Positions 1 to 8,892 of a stretch of 64,000 bases of DNA are shown here, piece after piece. How positions within the stretch are numbered: the first letter of the stretch is position 1; every line of letters starts with the position of its first letter. The DNA is taken from contig JACPGB010000047.1 of the NCBI GenBank assembly GCA_016182655.1, positions 112,367-176,366 on the forward strand, read 5' to 3'. Position numbers and translations under genes: made by a program. Source of the stretch: Deltaproteobacteria bacterium (GTDB lineage Bacteria > Desulfobacterota > GWC2-55-46). A model generated the notes under the pieces. The model ran no database searches, had not been told where the DNA came from, and was given only the letters and a program-made list of their open reading frames with translations.

Positions 1-2
1 GG

Positions 3-1031
3 GAGGTGATGAAAGGGACCAAACCCTTTTTCGAGGTGACCAAGGCCATACACAATTCCCTTCAGGGGAAGGGCGTCCACATCACCAAGGACATGTGGGA
101 CGAGTATGTCGCGGTAAACCGGGAGAACGCCGAAAGGATAAAGCCCGACGCCGACTTCGTCGTCATACACGACCCCCAGCCCGCGCTCTTTATCGACTAC
201 AAGAAGCGCGGTATCTGGCTCTGGAGGTGCCACATAGACATATCCGGGCCGGACCGGGTGACCTGGTATTTTCTCAAAAACATAGTCGAGAGGTACGACG
301 GCTCGATATTCTCGGTATCGAACTTCGCGCAGTCGGTCTCGATACCGCAGTTCATGATGCAGCCCTCCATAGACCCTTTGGCAGACAAGAACATCGAGCT
401 CTCGGAAGAGGAGGTCAGACGGGTCTTCGAGAGGTACAATGTCCCCACGGACAAACCCATATTACTGCAGGTATCGAGGTTCGACCCGTTCAAGGACCCG
501 CTCGGCGTGATAGATGCGTACAGGCTCGTGAAGAAATACCACGACTGCCGCCTTGTGCTGGCAGGCGGCACGGCGACCGACGACCCCGAGGGCGAACGGG
601 TCTTGAAGGAGGTCCAGGAAAGGGCCGGGGACGACCCGGACATACACCTGCTCCTCCTGCCTCCGTTCAGCGACCGCGAGATAAACGCATTGCAGAGGGG
701 CTCGACGATAGTCCTCCAGAAGTCCACCAGAGAGGGCTTCGGGCTTGTCGTCGCGGAGGCGCTCTGGAAGAAAAAACCCGTCATAGGCGGCGACGTCGGC
801 GGCATACCGCTCCAGATCGTGGAAGGCGCCACGGGCTTTCTCGTCCACTCGGTCGAGGGCGCGGCCTACAGGATACGCCAGCTCCTCATGAACCCCGACG
901 ACGCGAAAAGGATGGGAGAGGCCGCAAAGGAACACATCAGGAAGAACTTCCTCGTCACGAGGAACATCCGCAACTACCTCGCCATCTGGCTCTCCATGGA
1001 GCATAGGGACGAAAAGGTCATTTACATTTAG
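3..1031 (+). CDS. treT: TreT-like GT4 glycosyltransferase, 5' end outside window
   Basis: This GT-B fold retaining glycosyltransferase resembles trehalose glycosyltransferring synthase TreT, which joins an NDP-glucose to glucose. The visible part matches TreT through the N-terminal segment with VNRENAE and HDPQPA, then WLWRCHID, the QVSRFDPFKDP linker, and the C-terminal donor-site block REGFGLVVAEALWKKKPVIGG. The frame is open to the window edge without a stop, and TreT proteins are usually about 400 residues, so roughly 60 residues are missing upstream. GTG at 6 and ATG at 9 are therefore probably internal. It is followed 3 bases later by otsB, which suggests one transcript. Pairing with a phosphatase raises the alternative that this enzyme makes trehalose 6-phosphate rather than free trehalose. 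Confidence 0.82.
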   Translation, partial: EVMKGTKPFFEVTKAIHNSLQGKGVHITKDMWDEYVAVNRENAERIKPDADFVVIHDPQPALFIDYKKRGIWLWRCHIDISGPDRVTWYFLKNIVERYDGSIFSVSNFAQSVSIPQFMMQPSIDPLADKNIELSEEEVRRVFERYNVPTDKPILLQVSRFDPFKDPLGVIDAYRLVKKYHDCRLVLAGGTATDDPEGERVLKEVQERAGDDPDIHLLLLPPFSDREINALQRGSTIVLQKSTREGFGLVVAEALWKKKPVIGGDVGGIPLQIVEGATGFLVHSVEGAAYRIRQLLMNPDDAKRMGEAAKEHIRKNFLVTRNIRNYLAIWLSMEHRDEKVIYI

Positions 1032-1034
1032 ACC

Positions 1035-1793
1035 ATGGCCCGCCACCTCCTCAAAAACCTGGAGGAGATAAAAAAGGTCCTCAAAGGCCGAAGGCCGTCC
1101 CTCTTTCTCGATTATGACGGCACGCTCATCCCGGCCGGCGGAGGCCCTGAAGACTCCGGGCGGGCGACGGCCCTCCTCGAAAAACTCAGCAAAAAATACC
1201 CCGTCGCAATCGTGAGCGGAAGAAGGCTCTCAAACCTTGTGAGGGATGTCGGGGTCGCGGGTGTCGCCTCTGCCGGGACCCACGGTTTCGAGGTCTTTCA
1301 CGAAGACTTCTCGATGGTCTTCGACACCGGGAAAATGGCTAAGGCCCGGCTCGGCATCCTTAAAAAGAAATTCGAAGAGATATCAGCGAGGTATCCGTGG
1401 TCGCAGGTCGAGGACAAGGGCCTCGCCATAACCGTCCATTACGGCTGGATGGACAGGACAAAGATACCGGCGTTGAGAGCCGATATTAAGGAAGCCGCGC
1501 GCGAACCCGTGTCCGAGGGCGTGATAAGGCTCCGTAACAGCAAAATGGCCTTGGAGGTCCAGCCCGCAGTGGACTGGGACAAGGGAAGGGCCGTCCTCTG
1601 GATGCTTGACCGCCCGTTTTTCAAGTGCACCCTCCCCATATACATAGGCGACGACCAGTCCGACAAGTACGCCTGCAAGGCGCTTAAGGGCAGGTCCATT
1701 ACCGTCTATGTAGGGTGCATCGTTGAAGAAGCCTGCTTTTACCTGAAAGAGCAGGCCGAAGTGCTCGCCTTTCTCGACTTCCTCGCGGCATGA
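1035..1793 (+). CDS. otsB: Trehalose-6-phosphate phosphatase
   Basis: This HAD-superfamily phosphatase should remove phosphate from trehalose 6-phosphate in the cytoplasm. Motif I is LFLDYDGTLIP (residues about 23-33), with the nucleophile and general acid aspartates. IVSGR follows near residue 60, and the late GDDQSDKYACKAL supplies the metal-binding aspartates. The 252-residue length is normal for OtsB. The ATG at 1035 comes directly after the stop of the TreT-like gene, so the two are almost certainly co-transcribed. No GT20 OtsA is present in the window. The N-terminal acidic GGPEDSG stretch matches the DxxP loop region of the family. Confidence 0.88.
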   Translation: MARHLLKNLEEIKKVLKGRRPSLFLDYDGTLIPAGGGPEDSGRATALLEKLSKKYPVAIVSGRRLSNLVRDVGVAGVASAGTHGFEVFHEDFSMVFDTGKMAKARLGILKKKFEEISARYPWSQVEDKGLAITVHYGWMDRTKIPALRADIKEAAREPVSEGVIRLRNSKMALEVQPAVDWDKGRAVLWMLDRPFFKCTLPIYIGDDQSDKYACKALKGRSITVYVGCIVEEACFYLKEQAEVLAFLDFLAA

Positions 1794-2028
1794 TCCAGCC
1801 CCATGCTTTATTTCACTTTTCCACTTTGCCAGCCGATATAAATGGATACCCATGGGTGCAGGACAGGTCAATCCTTGCCGGAGTATGCGGCTCTCCTGGC
1901 GGAGTTCCGTCGTAAGATGTCTTTCGCTTGTAATTTTAAGGGCTTTGAGATAAGTTGTCTTGGAAACTCGCCATGCGGCATCGGTCAGTATGGATTTGCG
2001 GATTTTCGAAGAACGGGACGGCTTTCGC

Positions 2029-2487
2029 ATGAATGGCCCCAGAGAACTTCTTATTTTCAGTCTTGACGCGCTTAAGTGCGCCCTCTCCCTCCCTGTCGTT
2101 GAACGGGTGATCCCGGCCGTCAAGGTCTCGCCTCTTCCGAACGCGCCCGGAGCCGTACTCGGCATCGTCAACATCCGCGGCAGGCTCATCCCGGTATACG
2201 ACATAAGGCTCCGTTTCAATCTCATTAAAAAAGCGGTCAGTCCCTCCGATTGCCTGATATTCGTAAAGGCCGGGGGCAGGACCGCCGCGCTCATGGCCGA
2301 CGGGGTCGACGGCGTCGTTGCCTGCGCAGAGGAAGACATCGTCGGGCCCGGAGAGATAGTCCCCGGGATAACGCAAATCGAAGGTGTAGCAAAGCTCAAG
2401 GACGGGGTCGCGCTCATACACGATGTCGCGAAATTTCTCTCGATAGAAGAAGAAAAAGCCCTTGATGAAGCCTTGGGCGGAAAGTAA
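2029..2487 (+). CDS. cheW: CheW-type coupling protein (WspB position)
   Basis: This is an SH3-like CheW adaptor that links a chemoreceptor to the CheA kinase. It shows the family pattern: LLIFSLDALKCALSL at the start, then VLGIVNIRGRLIPVYDIR in the middle and VALIHDVAKFL at the end. The frame is open upstream to a TTG at 1960 and an ATG at 1990. I prefer ATG 2029 because it leaves the usual five-residue lead before the domain and has a GGGACGG stretch about 8 bases upstream; the upstream codons look less like the rest of the gene. It is the first gene of a Wsp-like cluster, 8 bases before cheR. Confidence 0.85.
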   Translation: MNGPRELLIFSLDALKCALSLPVVERVIPAVKVSPLPNAPGAVLGIVNIRGRLIPVYDIRLRFNLIKKAVSPSDCLIFVKAGGRTAALMADGVDGVVACAEEDIVGPGEIVPGITQIEGVAKLKDGVALIHDVAKFLSIEEEKALDEALGGK

Positions 2488-2495
2488 AATGCCCT

Positions 2496-4022
2496 ATGTC
2501 CAGCAAGCTTTCTAACGAGGCCCTCTCCTCTTTAAGCGCCCTTATCTCTTCGCTCATGGGCCTCCACTTCCCGGAACACCGGTACTCGGACCTCGAAAGG
2601 GGTATAGTTGCCGCGGCCCGGGACTTCGGCTTTTCCGACACGCTCGAATTCATATATTGGCTGAACACGGCGACACTCTCGAAACATCATGTCGAGGCCC
2701 TTGCCGCGAACCTCACGGTCGGCGAGACCTACTTTTTCAGAGACACGGACAGCTTCAAGGCCCTTGAGGAGTCCATTCTCCCCGATATCGTCTCCGCAAG
2801 AAGGGAGGTCTCGAGGCTCCGCATCTGGTCAGCCGGGTGCTCTACCGGCGAGGAGCCCTACTCCATCGCGATACTCCTTAAAAGGATGCATCACCTCTTC
2901 AAGGACTGGAACATCACCATAATAGGCACGGACATCAACGCGAAGGCTCTTAAAAAAGCCTCCGACGGCGTATACACGGAATGGTCCTTCAGAGGGACTC
3001 CGCAGTGGCTCAAGGACGGGTACTTCAGGAAAAAGGACGGCTTCTACGAGATAATCCCCGAGATAAGGCAGATGGTCTCTTTCTCCTTCCTGAACCTCGC
3101 GGAGGACGCCTACCCGTCGCTCCTCAACAACACAAACGCCATGGACATGATACTTTGCAGGAACGTACTCATGTATTTTTCACCGGAAGTCGCGGGCCGG
3201 GTAATAAACGGATTCCATAACTCTCTGCTCGACGGAGGATACCTGTTTCTGAGCCCGACCGAGGGGATCCGGATGATCTCCTATCCGTTCAAGGTAATGA
3301 GCCTCGAAAACACTACCGTCTACAGGAAGGGGTGCGCGGAGGCCCCGAAAGACGCGTTTGAGCGCGCGTCGAGCCCGCCCCTGTGGCAGGTCAGGCAAAG
3401 CGCGGAAAATGGAGGGCTGGCCCTCGGGTCCGTTGGACCGGCGATAATGGAAAAGGCGAAAGAGCCTCCACTCCCCGGAAATGAGACCGCGCCCCGGCCT
3501 CTGTCGGCCGGACCTTCCGTGCAGTCGTCATCCACAACAGAAGCCGAGAAACTACTCAAGGAAGGGCGATATGCCGAGGCGGCCCGCGTACTCGAATCCG
3601 TCGTCTCCGCCAAAGGCGCGGATGAATCGACGACCGGGCTCCTTGCCAGGGCCTACGCCAACCAGGGCAGTCTCGATCTCGCGGCCGAGTGGTGCGAGAA
3701 GGCGATAGCCGCAAACACACTGAATCCCATGAAGCACTACCTCCTTGCCACAATATTGCAGGAACAGGGCCGGGCCGAGGACGCCGTAAAATCCTTAAGG
3801 AGGGCCCTCTACCTCGACCATGACTTCGTCCTCGCGCACTTCGTCCTCGGGAACCTCCTCGTCAGGCTCGGGGACCGCGACGGCGCTACAAGGCAGTACA
3901 GGAACGCGCTCCGGCTCACCTCGCGGATGGGCCCGGACGACGTCATACCTGAGTCCGACGGCGTCACCGCCGGGAGGCTCTCCGAGATAATAAGCTCGAT
4001 AACCAGGGAGAAGGCGTTTTGA
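2496..4022 (+). CDS. cheR: CheR methyltransferase with C-terminal TPRs (WspC-like)
   Basis: This S-adenosylmethionine-dependent methyltransferase methylates glutamates of chemoreceptors. The N-terminal helical domain (about 1-80) carries LTVGETYFFRD, and the Rossmann domain (about 90-270) has the SAM loop WSAGCSTGEEPYSIA, TDINAKAL and DMILCRNVLMYF. After a Pro/Ser-rich linker (about 280-355) come three TPR-like repeats (about 360-480), including LARAYANQGSLDLAAEW and AHFVLGNLLVRLGDRDGA. CheR fused to TPRs is the arrangement of WspC and FrzF. Its stop overlaps the TTG start of the next gene (TTGA), indicating translational coupling. The 508-residue length fits the TPR-bearing subclass. Confidence 0.92.
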   Translation: MSSKLSNEALSSLSALISSLMGLHFPEHRYSDLERGIVAAARDFGFSDTLEFIYWLNTATLSKHHVEALAANLTVGETYFFRDTDSFKALEESILPDIVSARREVSRLRIWSAGCSTGEEPYSIAILLKRMHHLFKDWNITIIGTDINAKALKKASDGVYTEWSFRGTPQWLKDGYFRKKDGFYEIIPEIRQMVSFSFLNLAEDAYPSLLNNTNAMDMILCRNVLMYFSPEVAGRVINGFHNSLLDGGYLFLSPTEGIRMISYPFKVMSLENTTVYRKGCAEAPKDAFERASSPPLWQVRQSAENGGLALGSVGPAIMEKAKEPPLPGNETAPRPLSAGPSVQSSSTTEAEKLLKEGRYAEAARVLESVVSAKGADESTTGLLARAYANQGSLDLAAEWCEKAIAANTLNPMKHYLLATILQEQGRAEDAVKSLRRALYLDHDFVLAHFVLGNLLVRLGDRDGATRQYRNALRLTSRMGPDDVIPESDGVTAGRLSEIISSITREKAF

Positions 4023-4648
4023 GCGGCCCGAAAAAAGAAGACATAAAAAACCGGAAGCCCGAGATAGACTGGGACGCGGTGAGGAGAACGGTCGAGGAGG
4101 CCGGCGAGAGGCTCGCAAAGGGCCGCAGGCTCGACAGAGAAGAGGCCGAGGCGCTCCTTTTAAAAAGGGCGGAGGCCTTTTCCGCAGTTGCCGGGGAGGC
4201 GATCGAGGAGGGTTTTATCGAGGTCGTCGAGTTCAGGCTCGCCGCCGAACGGTATGCCTTTGAATCCTCGATGGTCAGGGAGGTCGTACCCATAAGCGAG
4301 CTTACGCCAATGCCATGCACCCCGCCATTTGTCCTCGGGATAATAAACTTAAGAGGGCAGATACTCTCGGTCATCGACATCAAAAAGCTCTTCGGGCTCC
4401 CGGAAAAGGGGATAACGCAACTCAACAAGGTCATCGTATTGAGCTCCGATGAAATGGAGTTCGGCGTATTGGCGGACGAGGTCTCGGGCTCGGGCAGGGT
4501 GCGCCCCGATGCATTGAAGAGACTGCCTACGCTGACAGGCATAAGGGAGGAGTTTCTGAAGGGCGTCACCGGAGAGGGGCTCGTCGTCCTCGACGCCGGC
4601 AGGCTCCTGGCAGACAAGTCCATAGTGGTCCACGAAGCCGTGGAATAA
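4019..4648 (+). CDS. cheW: CheW with N-terminal helical extension (WspD-like)
   Basis: This second CheW adaptor has 209 residues, about 60 more than a minimal CheW. The extra N-terminal part (about 1-70) is charged and helical, including EEAEALLLKRAEAFSA. The CheW core follows: VVEFRLAAERYAFES, then FVLGIINLRGQILSVIDIKKLF, and LVVLDAGRLLAD near the end. A long CheW in this position matches WspD. The start is the TTG overlapping the cheR stop, preceded by AGGGAG at a suitable distance. It probably connects the receptor at 4671 to the CheA at 6386. Confidence 0.88.
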   Translation: MSGPKKEDIKNRKPEIDWDAVRRTVEEAGERLAKGRRLDREEAEALLLKRAEAFSAVAGEAIEEGFIEVVEFRLAAERYAFESSMVREVVPISELTPMPCTPPFVLGIINLRGQILSVIDIKKLFGLPEKGITQLNKVIVLSSDEMEFGVLADEVSGSGRVRPDALKRLPTLTGIREEFLKGVTGEGLVVLDAGRLLADKSIVVHEAVE

Positions 4649-4670
4649 AACAAATTTTCAGGAGGCGGGC

Positions 4671-6308
4671 ATGAACTGGTTTCAAAATCTCTCTACGCGC
4701 GCGAAGCTCATACTGGGCTTCGGCGTGGTGATACTCTTGCTCATCATCGTTATAATAACGGCGATACGGAATATCTCCGTCATGCAGGGGTCCCAGAGGC
4801 AGATAGTCAGGGCTGATTATTCGAACAGCGTGGATATACTCACGCTCGAGAACAGGGGGGACGAGGTGAGGGTCGCGCTCCTCACCATGATGGGGTCGGG
4901 GTCACGCGCCGACAAGGAGCTATGGCACCAGGTCATAAAGCAGAGCACCACCGAGTTCGATGCGATATTCAACCGGCTGCTTGAGAGGAACAGGGACAAC
5001 CCCGCGATCCTCGCAAGGCTCGATGAGCTCGGCAAGATCAACTCGGCCTTCAGGGAGACGCGCGACTCTCAAATAATACCGCTTATCTACGACGGCAAGC
5101 TCGCGGAGGCCAAGAGGCTCGCGCTCGGGGTCCAGGCCGCGAGGCACGATAACATGAACAGAATAGCGCTCGAGCTCGGCAGGAACGCCGTTGAGCGGGC
5201 CAACTCCAACCTCCAGTCCTCCGAGAAGAGCGCAAGGGACTCGGTGACCATATTCATTCTCCTCGGCATTGTCGCGGTATTCGCAAGCGCCCTCATAGCC
5301 GCGTTTTTCAACTCCATCATAGCCAGGCCCCTCAAGGAGGTCTCCGAGATGGCAGGCAGGGTCTCCTCGGGCGACCTTACCGTCTCCATACCGGGCGGCG
5401 AAAGGAACGACGAGGTCGGCGTGCTTCAAAGGACCTTCCGTTCGATGGTAGACAGGCTCAAAAAGCAGACCAGGGAGATTTCCGAGGCCGTAAACGTCCT
5501 CGCCACCTCCTCCAACGAGATAGCGGCTACGACCGCCGAGCTCGCCTCGGGCACCGAGCAGACCGCCATAGCCGTATCCGAGACGACCACGACCGTCGAG
5601 GAGGTAAAGCAGACGGCGACGGTATCTTCCCAGAAGGCGCGGCACGTCTCCGAGATATCCCAGAACGCGGTCCAGGTCTCGCAGACCGGCTCCAAGCTCG
5701 TCGGAGAGACGATAGACGGCATAGGCAGGATAAAGGAGCAGATGGAGTACATCGCGGAGACGATAGTCCGGCTCTCCGAGCACAACCAGGCGATAAGCGA
5801 GATAATAGCCAGCGTCGACGACCTCGCCGAGCAGTCCAACCTCCTCGCCGTCAACGCCTCGATAGAGGCCTCCAAGGCCGGGGAGCACGGCAAGGGCTTC
5901 ATCGTGGTCGCGCAGGAGATAAAGAGCCTGTCCGAGCAGTCGAAGCAGGCGACAAAGCAGGTGCGGGCTATCTTGAACGACATTCAGAAGTCGAGCGGCG
6001 CGGCCGTGATGGCCACGGAGCGCGGGAGCAAATCCGTCGATTCGACCGTCCGCCAGTCAGCCGGGACCGGGGACACGATAAGCGCGCTCTCTTCGTCCAT
6101 AGGCGAGGCCTCGCAGGCGGTCATGCAGATAGCCGCGTCAAGCCAGCAACAACTCGTGGGCATGGACCAGGTGGCCCTTGCCATGAACAACATAAAACAG
6201 GCGACGACGCAAAACGCCACAAGCACGAAACAGGTCGAGCTCACTGTCCGTAACCTCCAGGAGGTCGGCCAGAGGTTGAAAACGCTCCTTGAGCACTACA
6301 GGATTTAG
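4671..6308 (+). CDS. Methyl-accepting chemotaxis protein (WspA-like)
   Basis: This is a membrane chemoreceptor of 545 residues. TM1 is near residues 13-33 (a run of Leu/Ile/Val), a four-helix-bundle periplasmic domain spans about 34-190, and TM2 is near 192-215. A HAMP domain (about 212-265) and a long coiled-coil signalling domain follow. The conserved hairpin tip reads AEQSNLLAVNASIEASKAGE, close to the family consensus. No C-terminal CheR-docking pentapeptide is seen; the protein ends LLEHYRI. A strong AGGAGG sits before the ATG. In Wsp systems the receptor is the first gene, but here it is fourth, between the long CheW and CheA. Confidence 0.93.
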   Translation: MNWFQNLSTRAKLILGFGVVILLLIIVIITAIRNISVMQGSQRQIVRADYSNSVDILTLENRGDEVRVALLTMMGSGSRADKELWHQVIKQSTTEFDAIFNRLLERNRDNPAILARLDELGKINSAFRETRDSQIIPLIYDGKLAEAKRLALGVQAARHDNMNRIALELGRNAVERANSNLQSSEKSARDSVTIFILLGIVAVFASALIAAFFNSIIARPLKEVSEMAGRVSSGDLTVSIPGGERNDEVGVLQRTFRSMVDRLKKQTREISEAVNVLATSSNEIAATTAELASGTEQTAIAVSETTTTVEEVKQTATVSSQKARHVSEISQNAVQVSQTGSKLVGETIDGIGRIKEQMEYIAETIVRLSEHNQAISEIIASVDDLAEQSNLLAVNASIEASKAGEHGKGFIVVAQEIKSLSEQSKQATKQVRAILNDIQKSSGAAVMATERGSKSVDSTVRQSAGTGDTISALSSSIGEASQAVMQIAASSQQQLVGMDQVALAMNNIKQATTQNATSTKQVELTVRNLQEVGQRLKTLLEHYRI

Positions 6309-6385
6309 CGGACTGCAAAAAGTCCGGCAAGGCTCGGTTACGGGTCCGACTGACGGCAGATAACGATCCACTACTTAAGGGACGC

Positions 6386-8773
6386 ATGGACGGCAAGGAA
6401 ATAGAGTTCAGGAAAAGGCTCCTCCAGACCTTCAAGACAGAGGCCGCCGAGCACCTCGCTACGATTTCGGCGGGGCTCGTCGAGCTTGAGCGCATGCCGC
6501 CCATCGAGGTACAGATGGAGGTGGTGGAGACCGTCTACAGGGAGTCGCACAGCCTGAAAGGCGCCGCCAGGGCCGTGAATGTCCCGGGAATAGAGTCGGT
6601 CTGCCAGGCCCTCGAGAGCGTATTCGCGGCGTGGAAGCAGAGGAGAGTCGGGTATTCGAGGGAACTCTTCGATACGCTTTATCTCGCGGCAGACACGATC
6701 CGCTCCATGCTGCTCGCCATGGAAGGCGCCGCGCCAACGGACTTCGGAGAGCTCTCAAGGCTCGTGCGCGAGCTTGGCAGGTTCGAAGCCGGCGGCCCGA
6801 GCGTAAGGATACTCTCAGGCAGGTTCGACAAGCTCGACAAGGAAAGGTCCGCGGAAGGGCCGGGTGGAGACGCCTTGTCGGCCCCCGTTGCGGAGAAGCC
6901 CGGACATGATCCGCAAAAAGGGGAACGGGACAGCGATCCTGCCCGGACAACTCCGGCCCAGGCCACGCCAGCCGCGCCCCGGAGAAGGATTCCAAGGGAG
7001 AGAAACATCGGCGCGGAGACGGTCCGCATCTCCACGGATAAGCTCGGCGCGCTCCTCCTTGAGGCCGAGGAGATGATACCTGTGAAGCTCGCCGCGAGAA
7101 AGGAGGCGGGCGGCTTGAACGAACTCGCCTCCATGGTCGAGGAGCTCAGATCCAGATGCGCCACGGCCGCAAGGGACGTGCCTCCGGCGCACCTTCTTGC
7201 CTTCGCCGCAAAAGACTCTGTCCCGGCCCACTTATCTTCAAGGCTCCACGAGTTCTTCAACTGGGCCGAGACTCACATAAGGCAGATAGAAAAGAAAGCG
7301 CGCGATTCCCAGAAGCGCGCCTCCGCCAACTCGAAGGCGCTTGAGCGGCGCGTGGACTCCATCCTCGGGGACATGAAGGACGCGATGATGCTCCCGTTCT
7401 CGACGCTCCTCGAGAGCTTCCCCCTGCTTGTACGGGAGATGGCCTCTTCCGAAGGCAAGGAGGCGGACTTCATCGCGGAAGGGGAGACGGTCGAGATAGA
7501 CAGGAGGATCCTCGAGGAGATGAAGGACGCGCTCATCCATCTCGTCAGGAACTCCGTAGGCCACGGGATAGAGAGGGCGGCCGAGCGCGAGGTCTTCAAA
7601 AAGCCGAGACGGGCGACTATAAAGATAAGTGTGGCGCACCTCGACGGGAACAGGGCCGAGATCACCGTATCAGACGACGGCGCGGGCATAGACGCGCAGA
7701 AGGTAAGGGAGGCCGCCTTGAAGTCCGGCCTCGTCACCGGGGAAGAGGCCGGGGCGCTGACTAATGAGGAGGCTCTCCCGCTCATATACGCCTCGGGCGT
7801 ATCGACGTCCCCGATAATAACCGACATCTCCGGCAGGGGCCTCGGGCTCGCGATAGTAAGGGAGAAGGTCGAGAGGCTCGGCGGGTCGATAGCGCTCGAG
7901 ACCGCAAAGGGCGCGGGCACTGCCTTCAGGATGATCCTCCCGCTGACGGTCGCGACGTTCCGCGGGGTGCTCGTGGAGACAGAGGGGCATACGCTCATAA
8001 TACCCACGGGCTCGATCGACCGGACGCTGCGGGTCCGCCGGAGCGAGATAAAGACCGTCGAGGGCAAGGAGACGATCACCGCCAAGGGCGAGCCGCTCTC
8101 TTTCGCCTGGCTCGGCGCCGCTCTCGACCTGCCCCGCAAGAAAAAGAAGACCGACCCCGGCGCGTTTGCGGCCGTGATAGTCATATCCTCCGGGGAAAGG
8201 ACCGTAGCATTCGGGGTGGACTCCCTGATTGATGAGCAGGAGGTCCTCGTAAAGGGGCTCGGAAAACAGCTCTCCAGGGTAAGGAACATCTCCGGCGCCG
8301 CCATACTCGGCTCCGGGAGACCGGTCCCGATAATAAATGTCCCGGACCTCATGAGGTCCGCGGTGAGGGCAGGGGCGGAAGCCCCGGCGCCGACGTTCGA
8401 ATCCGAAAGGACGCGGTCTGTGCTCGTAGTCGAGGACTCCATCACATCGAGGATGCTCCTCAAGAACATCCTCGAAGGGTCCGGCTACATCGTAAAGACC
8501 GCGGTCGACGGGCTCGACGCCGTCTCGCTTCTCAAGACCGAGGCCTTCGACATAGTGATATCCGACATAGAGATGCCGAGGATGAACGGGTTCGAGCTGA
8601 CGGCGAGGATAAGGGCGATGAAGGAGCTCTCTTCGCTCCCGGTTGTGCTCGTTACCGCCCTTGAGTCCCGCGAGGACAGAGAGCGGGGGATAGAAGCCGG
8701 GGCGAACGCCTACATAGTGAAGAGCAGTTTCAACCAGTCCAATCTCCTTGAGGTAGTCGCCAGGCTCGTATGA
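6386..8773 (+). CDS. cheA: CheA histidine kinase with C-terminal receiver (WspE-like)
   Basis: This hybrid CheA has 795 residues. An N-terminal HPt domain carries RESHSLKGAARA with the phospho-acceptor His55. A long low-complexity linker (about 135-215) has no clear P2 domain. Dimerisation helices come next, then the HATPase with LVRNSVGHGIE (N box near 389), VSDDGAGID and GRGLGLAIVRE. A CheW-like domain (about 525-660) precedes a C-terminal receiver whose VVEDS and SDIEMPRMNG place the phospho-acceptor at Asp727. The CheA-REC layout is that of WspE and FrzE, which serve non-flagellar outputs. It starts 77 bases after the receptor gene. Confidence 0.93.
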   Translation: MDGKEIEFRKRLLQTFKTEAAEHLATISAGLVELERMPPIEVQMEVVETVYRESHSLKGAARAVNVPGIESVCQALESVFAAWKQRRVGYSRELFDTLYLAADTIRSMLLAMEGAAPTDFGELSRLVRELGRFEAGGPSVRILSGRFDKLDKERSAEGPGGDALSAPVAEKPGHDPQKGERDSDPARTTPAQATPAAPRRRIPRERNIGAETVRISTDKLGALLLEAEEMIPVKLAARKEAGGLNELASMVEELRSRCATAARDVPPAHLLAFAAKDSVPAHLSSRLHEFFNWAETHIRQIEKKARDSQKRASANSKALERRVDSILGDMKDAMMLPFSTLLESFPLLVREMASSEGKEADFIAEGETVEIDRRILEEMKDALIHLVRNSVGHGIERAAEREVFKKPRRATIKISVAHLDGNRAEITVSDDGAGIDAQKVREAALKSGLVTGEEAGALTNEEALPLIYASGVSTSPIITDISGRGLGLAIVREKVERLGGSIALETAKGAGTAFRMILPLTVATFRGVLVETEGHTLIIPTGSIDRTLRVRRSEIKTVEGKETITAKGEPLSFAWLGAALDLPRKKKKTDPGAFAAVIVISSGERTVAFGVDSLIDEQEVLVKGLGKQLSRVRNISGAAILGSGRPVPIINVPDLMRSAVRAGAEAPAPTFESERTRSVLVVEDSITSRMLLKNILEGSGYIVKTAVDGLDAVSLLKTEAFDIVISDIEMPRMNGFELTARIRAMKELSSLPVVLVTALESREDRERGIEAGANAYIVKSSFNQSNLLEVVARLV

Positions 8774-8834
8774 GGTCCGGAGCGCCGGCATTTATTTCCA
8801 GTTTAATATTTTTTCCATATTCATGTATTTTCTA

Positions 8835-8863
8835 TTGACAACAGGCGTCCCGAAATGGACAAT
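8835..8863 (+). promoter_or_regulatory. Putative sigma70 promoter upstream of cheB
   Basis: TTGACA at 8835-8840 is followed after 17 bases by GACAAT at 8858-8863. It lies in the AT-rich 119-bp gap between cheA and cheB, in an otherwise GC-rich and tightly packed cluster. This suggests cheB and the hybrid kinase can be transcribed separately. The match is by eye only; the -10 fits 4 of 6 positions. Confidence 0.45.
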
Positions 8864-8892
8864 CCAGCTTTTATTTAAATCAGGATTCACCT

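Noticed and set aside
6309-6326. CGGACTGCAAAAAGTCCG hairpin after the MCP gene as a terminator
   Set aside because: The stem is short and no T-run follows. It lies within a co-directional cluster.
7273-8791. Long antisense frames (373-398 codons) over cheA
   Set aside because: These are shadows of the intact CheA coding strand. Similar shadows occur opposite cheB, the MCP, pyrE and others.
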